A stretch of DNA of 9,774 nucleotides, from NCBI GenBank assembly GCA_015522385.1, contig WAMJ01000061.1, forward strand, positions 1 to 9,774, read 5' to 3'. Made by a program: the position numbers and the translations under genes. This DNA is from Candidatus Heimdallarchaeota archaeon. GTDB lineage: Archaea; Asgardarchaeota; Heimdallarchaeia; Heimdallarchaeales; Kariarchaeaceae. Position 1 is the first letter of the stretch. Every line of letters begins with the position of its first letter. The notes beneath the pieces are model-generated. The model saw only the letters and a program-made list of their open reading frames with translations, was not told the DNA's origin and made no database searches. Shown here piece by piece: positions 5,811 to 9,774 of this stretch.

Positions 5811-7925
5811 GTGAAGCGTATGGCAAAAGAATTTTCTTCCAATGAGAGTAGTTCTGGCGGACTTTTTGATCTTTCTATTAACGTGAGAGGAATCCTTCTG
5901 ATTTTGTTGGTCCTCGGTGGTGCTGGTGTTCAGATCTACCAGACTCAACAGTCATTAGCCCTCAACACTGATATCGCAAATAGTCAGAATCTGATAGCCA
6001 AAGTAGAAGAGGGTATCCTACTCATGCAGGAACTACAGACTTCTATCAAGGAACTATTTGAGAATCAGCAAACTAGTATGGTAAATACATTGGCTAATCT
6101 CGAACTTGAATCCAATGTAACCTACACCGTTATTCTCGCAAAGTTCGATGAGATTGAACTCTGGTTCAAGGAGATGGACGATACTCTTCAACCAATTCGA
6201 GAATCCAAGATTCCACTCCCCGTTAATTATGAGGAAGGAAATCCAATTGCCGTCAGCAAAAGTAACTACTCTGAATTTGTCAATGAAGTCGGGGGTGTCA
6301 GTTCCAATGAAAAATTCATTCTCGACTACAACTTTCAACCTGTGGAGTACAAGATGCTTGAGGATCTGTTAATCAAAAGGGATGTGTCTCCAAGTTTCAA
6401 AGCAGTTTCTGGAATGAGTAGCGAATTCAACGATCTTATAGTTCAAGATCGAGAAGAGCTCAAGACCCTAACCGACACACTATTCAGCAACAACTTCTTT
6501 GACCCGGGAACATTCACGCTTCTATCCAATGAAATTAGTGTCATACAGGGAAGAATTAGACAAAGTCTAGCATCAAATACGACGACTGAAAACCGAGAAT
6601 ACAATGCTGATTTAGCCCTAGAGCTTTCATCTCTTCAATCGAACATAGATTCACTATCCCTCACCACCTCTCAGATGATCAGTGCTCTGCTATTATCTCC
6701 TGTGAGCGAATTAAACTCGATCGTAAGTGCGTGGGATTTGAGTATTGACCTGCAGGAGAAACAATTCGAAGCAGCAATAGCCAATATGAGGGATGGATTT
6801 GGTAGTGAGGCAACAAGACCAGAGGATCTCACCTCAATAAATACACTTGAGAACCTCCTTCTTCTCAACAATTCCAAAGGTCTGATCCCCGTATTAAATA
6901 GGACCAAGTTGGTTGCTCAAGAATTAGTTGGTGTGACCGAAAACCTCCAGACCTTCCTTGAGATTGATGTTCCTAAAACTACGGGTCTTATAGAGAAATA
7001 CGGAGAGAGGACAACAGTTGCTCTACAGAACGACTTGACAGAGTTTAAGGCATCATTTGCTAATTTCTACTTCCTCCAGACTACACTTAGTATCCTTGTC
7101 AACGTAGGTGTCATCATAATCCTCGCGATTGCAACAGTAGTTGTTATTCCACTCCTACGAACTATTATCGGTCTTACACGTAAGCTGGACAAGGGCTTTG
7201 GTGCAATAAGCCGAAAGGATCTGAATGTCGAGAAATTCGAGGAGTATGCGGGTGGTGAGATTGGACGTATTCAACAGGGTTACGATATCATGGTTGGTGA
7301 ACTTCGGAAAATTCTTCTGAAACTTCAAGGAACATCTCACACTCTCTCAGAGATTGCTGAGTCCATGGCTGCAAGTTCACAGGAGGCTTCTGCATCTATT
7401 AATCAGGTGTCTGACACTATCTCAACTATAGCCCTAGGAGCCAGTCATCAGACGGAAGCAATGAACCGGATCGCTGAATCACTAAACTCTCACCTCGAGG
7501 AAGTACAGACACTTAGTGATCGAATTCAGGAGACATCCGAATTCGTCAAAAAGGTCGCTAAGAGAACCAATATACTCGGTCTCAACGCATCCATTGAAGC
7601 AGCAAAAGCAGGTCATTTTGGCGGTGGTTTCAGTGTTGTGGCAGAGAATGTCAGAGAACTCTCAGAAGACACCAAAGGTTCCGCAAACGAGATTTCCGAA
7701 CTGATTGAGGATGTGTCGTTCAAGATAAATAGGACAATCCAAGCTGTCATGAACGAGGTGACTGAGATGAAGGAGATCACTGAGAATACAGCGGCTGGAT
7801 CCGAGGAAGCCAATGCATCTTCATCTGAACAGGTATCTATGCTTTCCGAGATTAGCGAGCAGTCTGCAGAGATCTCTCGGATAGCGAGTGAACTTGACAG
7901 TTTAATGAGGGAGTTCAACTTCTAA
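5811..7925 (+). CDS. Methyl-accepting chemotaxis protein-type transmembrane receptor
   Basis: A 704-residue receptor lacking cysteine. TM1 is at about 25-44 and TM2 at about 425-448. Between them lies an extracellular sensor of about 380 residues, Leu/Glu/Asn-rich and probably mostly helical, that I cannot assign to a named ligand-binding family. A HAMP-like region spans about 448-502. The cytoplasmic coiled coil runs from about 505 to the end, with the conserved hairpin tip R-T-N-I-L-G-L-N-A-S-I-E-A-A-K-A-G at 585-601 and G-G-F-S-V-V-A at 605-611. Two segments match the adaptation-site pattern of small-small-x-x-E/Q-E/Q-x-x-small: 520-528 (Q524, E525) and 661-669 (E665, E666), one on each arm. 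Each arm is about 14 heptads, shorter than in E. coli Tsr. At the tip, residues matching Tsr Arg388, Glu391 and Arg394 are Lys599, His602 and Gly605. The GTG at 5811 has AAAGGA only 2 nt upstream, and the ATG at 5820 (codon 4) is equally possible. No cheA, cheW, cheR or cheB lies in the window. Confidence 0.9.
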   Translation: MKRMAKEFSSNESSSGGLFDLSINVRGILLILLVLGGAGVQIYQTQQSLALNTDIANSQNLIAKVEEGILLMQELQTSIKELFENQQTSMVNTLANLELESNVTYTVILAKFDEIELWFKEMDDTLQPIRESKIPLPVNYEEGNPIAVSKSNYSEFVNEVGGVSSNEKFILDYNFQPVEYKMLEDLLIKRDVSPSFKAVSGMSSEFNDLIVQDREELKTLTDTLFSNNFFDPGTFTLLSNEISVIQGRIRQSLASNTTTENREYNADLALELSSLQSNIDSLSLTTSQMISALLLSPVSELNSIVSAWDLSIDLQEKQFEAAIANMRDGFGSEATRPEDLTSINTLENLLLLNNSKGLIPVLNRTKLVAQELVGVTENLQTFLEIDVPKTTGLIEKYGERTTVALQNDLTEFKASFANFYFLQTTLSILVNVGVIIILAIATVVVIPLLRTIIGLTRKLDKGFGAISRKDLNVEKFEEYAGGEIGRIQQGYDIMVGELRKILLKLQGTSHTLSEIAESMAASSQEASASINQVSDTISTIALGASHQTEAMNRIAESLNSHLEEVQTLSDRIQETSEFVKKVAKRTNILGLNASIEAAKAGHFGGGFSVVAENVRELSEDTKGSANEISELIEDVSFKINRTIQAVMNEVTEMKEITENTAAGSEEANASSSEQVSMLSEISEQSAEISRIASELDSLMREFNF

Positions 7926-7995
7926 CAATCGTTATATCATTATAATTCCTCTATGCTATCATCGAACCTATTTACTGAATTTTGAGGTCAATTAC

Positions 7996-8033
7996 TTGAG
8001 AATCCTGTTCTCAAACGTCTATCATCAATTTTT
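7996..8033 (+). terminator. Probable terminator downstream of the chemoreceptor gene
   Basis: A perfect 7-bp inverted repeat, TTGAGAA / TTCTCAA with a 5-nt loop (7996-8014), lies 70 nt after the stop codon. It is followed by AT-rich sequence and a T5 run at about 8029-8033. A second T5 run at 8105-8109 could act as a backup. The rest of the 229-nt convergent gap (7926-8154) is AT-rich and shows no gene. Confidence 0.45.
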
Positions 8034-8154
8034 GTAATAACAATATATGGATATCCCTGATAGAGTTATACCCTTTGGTGTGATACACATCTATTGACAG
8101 TTACTTTTTCTATTAAGAAGATTAAACGATATTCAAGTCAATTTATATCCTGAA

Positions 8155-9141
8155 TTAGAAAACATATCCCGCCATGAACTTTAGAGAATCAATGCCTCTG
8201 ATCTCTCGGTCAAAATATTCAATTTCAGTAATATCAAGATCGCTGAAGGTCTTTTTAATATATTCCAGATTACTTCGTTGGTTATCTGCTCGTGCTGTAC
8301 AGAACTTACAATCGATATTCTCTGGCATGATCTGGTTCACTACAAGATTATTAACGGCTATTTCAAATCCCTTTAACTGTGCCAATAATCTCTCTGACTC
8401 ATTTATGGCCATAACTGTTGGGATGGTGACGATGACGAACTCTGTATGAGTGGAATCTTGGAAGAATTCTCTTACTTTAATGACAAGTTTTTTGATTTCC
8501 TCCAGAACGTCAATGGATCTATCCTGCTTGGGTGGTTGACCTGAGAGAAATGCCCTAAATGTTCCCATGATATTCCCAAGCTTGGATCGAACCTTCATGG
8601 CTTTGACAATGAAAGTATCCATAAAATCGGGTAGGGAAAGTAACCTGATGGTGTGGCCTGTTGGAGCTGTGTCAAAGACTACTTTGGAGAAGCTCATGTA
8701 CTCCTCTGAATTGAGAAGCTGGATGACCTTGGCCAGTGCAACTGCCTCATCAAGTCCTGGTGGAGCAGTCTCAACCAAATCTCCGAATTCGTCTATTCCG
8801 AGGGATTGTAATGTACTTGTGAACTCACTTACCTGATCATCTGCACCTGAAATCCCCAAAATTTCTGCAAATGACTCACCTGCTTCTGTTGCATTGACTT
8901 CCATGCCATATAGCTTATCATCAAATCCCTCAATCTTGACTGCTTCACCGCCACTCAGATCCACTCCAAATGAGTCTGAGATTGAGTGTGCTGGGTCTGT
9001 TGAGATAATTAATGTCTTCTCTCCCTCGAGAGCGAATCGTGTCGCAATGGCGCATGAGGTTGTGGTCTTTCCCACCCCTCCTTTACCACCAACAAGAATA
9101 AATCTTTTCTCTTTATCAGTTAGCAGGTCTCGTAATGTCAT
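8155..9141 (-). CDS. get3: Get3/TRC40-type ATPase (ArsA family), tail-anchored protein targeting factor
   Basis: A 328-residue single-domain ATPase of the GET3/ArsA family. The deviant Walker A is G-G-K-G-G-V-G-K-T-T at 18-27. Switch I is D-P-A-H-S-I-S-D-S-F-G at 49-59, with the likely catalytic Asp56. Switch II is F-D-T-A-P-T-G-H-T at 156-164. The C-x-x-C pair Cys278/Cys281 lies in the context C-x-x-C-x-A-R-x-x-x-Q, as in Get3 zinc-bridged dimers and unlike bacterial arsenite-pump ArsA. Residues about 173-202, with Met174, Met182 and Met192, are hydrophobic and could form the TRC40-type client groove. These features indicate a homodimeric chaperone for C-terminal membrane anchors rather than an arsenite pump, and no arsB, arsR or arsD is nearby. 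Its ATG overlaps the stop of the TRAP-beta-like gene (ATGA). A GAGGGT Shine-Dalgarno 5 nt upstream lies inside that gene, so translation is probably coupled. Confidence 0.93.
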   Translation of the reverse strand: MTLRDLLTDKEKRFILVGGKGGVGKTTTSCAIATRFALEGEKTLIISTDPAHSISDSFGVDLSGGEAVKIEGFDDKLYGMEVNATEAGESFAEILGISGADDQVSEFTSTLQSLGIDEFGDLVETAPPGLDEAVALAKVIQLLNSEEYMSFSKVVFDTAPTGHTIRLLSLPDFMDTFIVKAMKVRSKLGNIMGTFRAFLSGQPPKQDRSIDVLEEIKKLVIKVREFFQDSTHTEFVIVTIPTVMAINESERLLAQLKGFEIAVNNLVVNQIMPENIDCKFCTARADNQRSNLEYIKKTFSDLDITEIEYFDREIRGIDSLKFMAGYVF

Positions 9142-9722
9142 CTTTTACCCTCAAATACGTACTTATTTACTAGGTAGAGAATGATGGGTATCAACGCTAT
9201 CAAAACAATTGAGATGAAGAGCTTCTGCCACTCTGCATCTTTAGTTACTGGTGGTTCTTCGTACGTCACAGTCATTCTGTAATAAGCAGAAACTGCTATG
9301 TATTCTGTCCCCTCTGCATCCTCGTATGTAATCGTGGTACTTTCTATAGTGTAAGTACCTTCCTTGACAAACTCCATCTGATAAGAGTATGAGAACGTTG
9401 CATTGGGGCCAATCTCTACCCATTTTCGCTCATCAAATCCTTTGATGTTAGTCACCGAGAAATTCTCGAATTGAGGCTCTACAACGACTGGATTATAAGC
9501 AGTTTTTGTACCTACATTGGTGAAGTTTACATATACTGTGATTACCTGACCCGGTTCAACTCGTTCATCGGAGTCTATCCATTTCTCGATTTTCAGACTT
9601 GGAGCAGGAACTTTGTCCTGTAGGTCGCTGGAAACAGGCTTAGCTCCCGACAAGCCAATCCCCAGAACTAATAGAATTAGCATAGAGACTACAATTAACT
9701 TAGAGAATTTCTTCATTTTCAC
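9138..9722 (-). CDS. TRAP-beta/SSR2-like secretory-pathway membrane protein
   Basis: A 194-residue type I membrane protein. It has a signal peptide at 1 to about 27 (K-K-F-S-K, then a Leu/Val core ending G-L-S-G-A), one extracellular beta-sandwich at about 40-155, a TM helix at about 168-187, and a short tail ending V-F-E-G-K-R. From memory of human SSR2 the resemblance is colinear. V-x-P-G-Q-V-I-T-V-Y-V-N-F-T-N-V-G-T (56-72) matches its E-G-R-D-L-T-L-x-Y-N-I-Y-N-V-G-S segment. K-W-V-E-I-G-P-N-A (100-108) matches K-W-D-R-I-A-P-A-S. G-T-Y-T-I-E-S-T-T-I-T-Y (122-133) matches G-Y-F-N-F-T-S-A-T-I-T-Y. Length and TM placement also agree. Sequons lie at 66, 87 and 107. Generic CARDB/DUF11-type archaeal domains share part of this pattern and are the main alternative. 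The start is GTG at 9722 or ATG at 9716. It is the first gene of an operon with the Get3-like ATPase. Confidence 0.68.
   Translation of the reverse strand: MKMKKFSKLIVVSMLILLVLGIGLSGAKPVSSDLQDKVPAPSLKIEKWIDSDERVEPGQVITVYVNFTNVGTKTAYNPVVVEPQFENFSVTNIKGFDERKWVEIGPNATFSYSYQMEFVKEGTYTIESTTITYEDAEGTEYIAVSAYYRMTVTYEEPPVTKDAEWQKLFISIVLIALIPIILYLVNKYVFEGKR
9147..9152 (-). promoter_or_regulatory. Internal Shine-Dalgarno of the Get3-like gene
   Basis: GAGGGT on the minus strand, 5 nt before the ATG at 9141, lies within the last codons of the TRAP-beta-like gene. With the ATGA overlap at 9138-9141 it supports coupled translation from one mRNA. Confidence 0.65.
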
Positions 9723-9741
9723 ATCTTCGATAAATTTGATT

Positions 9742-9749
9742 CTTATAAA
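9742..9749 (-). promoter_or_regulatory. Archaeal TATA box of the TRAP-beta-like/get3 operon
   Basis: The minus strand reads TTTATAAG, a good archaeal TATA match. Its centre is about 24 nt from the GTG at 9722 and about 30 nt from the ATG at 9716, so the transcript should begin at or just before the start codon. No strong Shine-Dalgarno is present, and the predicted mRNA is leaderless or nearly so. Confidence 0.5.
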
Positions 9750-9774
9750 TCTAACATTTAGTTCCTTGGAATTA

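Noticed and set aside
7613..7918. Minus-strand frame of 101 codons under the receptor signalling domain
   Set aside because: It is antisense to the conserved chemoreceptor tip and coiled coil. Its Ser-rich composition reflects the complement of Glu/Ala-rich heptads.
8018..8064. TCTATCA / TGATAGA inverted repeat and the GGATATCC palindrome in the convergent gap
   Set aside because: The arms are 7 nt with a 33-nt spacer in AT-rich sequence, and the palindrome is 8 nt. Both are within chance expectation and are not linked to a gene start.
8155..9141. Arsenite-pump ATPase ArsA
   Set aside because: The C-x-x-C in Get3 context, the single ATPase domain and the absence of arsenic-resistance neighbours favour Get3. 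Arsenite-binding cysteines of the ArsA arrangement were not seen.

Overview
The window looks archaeal. First-gene start codons sit about 24-30 nt from TATA-like boxes, so their transcripts are probably leaderless or nearly so, and genes inside operons instead have Shine-Dalgarno sequences embedded in the end of the upstream gene. Surface proteins are rich in N-X-S/T sequons. The Get3-type ATPase carries the C-X-X-C pair shared by archaeal and eukaryotic TRC40/Get3. A protein resembling the eukaryotic translocon-associated protein beta (TRAP-beta/SSR2) is translationally coupled to it. That last point suggests an Asgard archaeon, perhaps Thorarchaeota-like, but this is inference: there is no rRNA or other strong taxonomic marker here.

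Layout: (1) bases 1-3813, minus strand, a two-gene surface operon. The first gene is a 1055-residue membrane-anchored protein with a transglutaminase-like fold and Ig-like repeats. It overlaps by 4 nt a second secreted Ig-like protein that runs off the left edge. (2) 3974-4582, minus strand, thymidylate kinase with a forced TTG start. (3) 4689-5717, plus strand and divergent from the kinase, an L-threonine aldolase family PLP enzyme. (4) 5811-7925, plus strand, a two-TM methyl-accepting chemotaxis-type receptor with a large, probably helical extracellular sensor. (5) 8155-9722, minus strand and convergent with the receptor, an operon of TRAP-beta-like protein followed by Get3-like ATPase, overlapping by ATGA.

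Two pairs stand out. The TRAP-beta-like/Get3 pair places a candidate translocon accessory subunit and a candidate tail-anchored-protein targeting ATPase under coupled translation, which suggests a membrane-protein biogenesis module. The 1055-residue surface protein keeps the transglutaminase fold signature but appears to have lost its catalytic Cys and Asp, with the His displaced. It is therefore probably a structural or binding pseudoenzyme, made together with a second Ig-like secreted protein. The kinase, aldolase and receptor show no obvious functional link to these pairs. No RNA gene, CRISPR array, insertion sequence or long repeat was seen, and no gene-free stretch exceeds about 230 bases.
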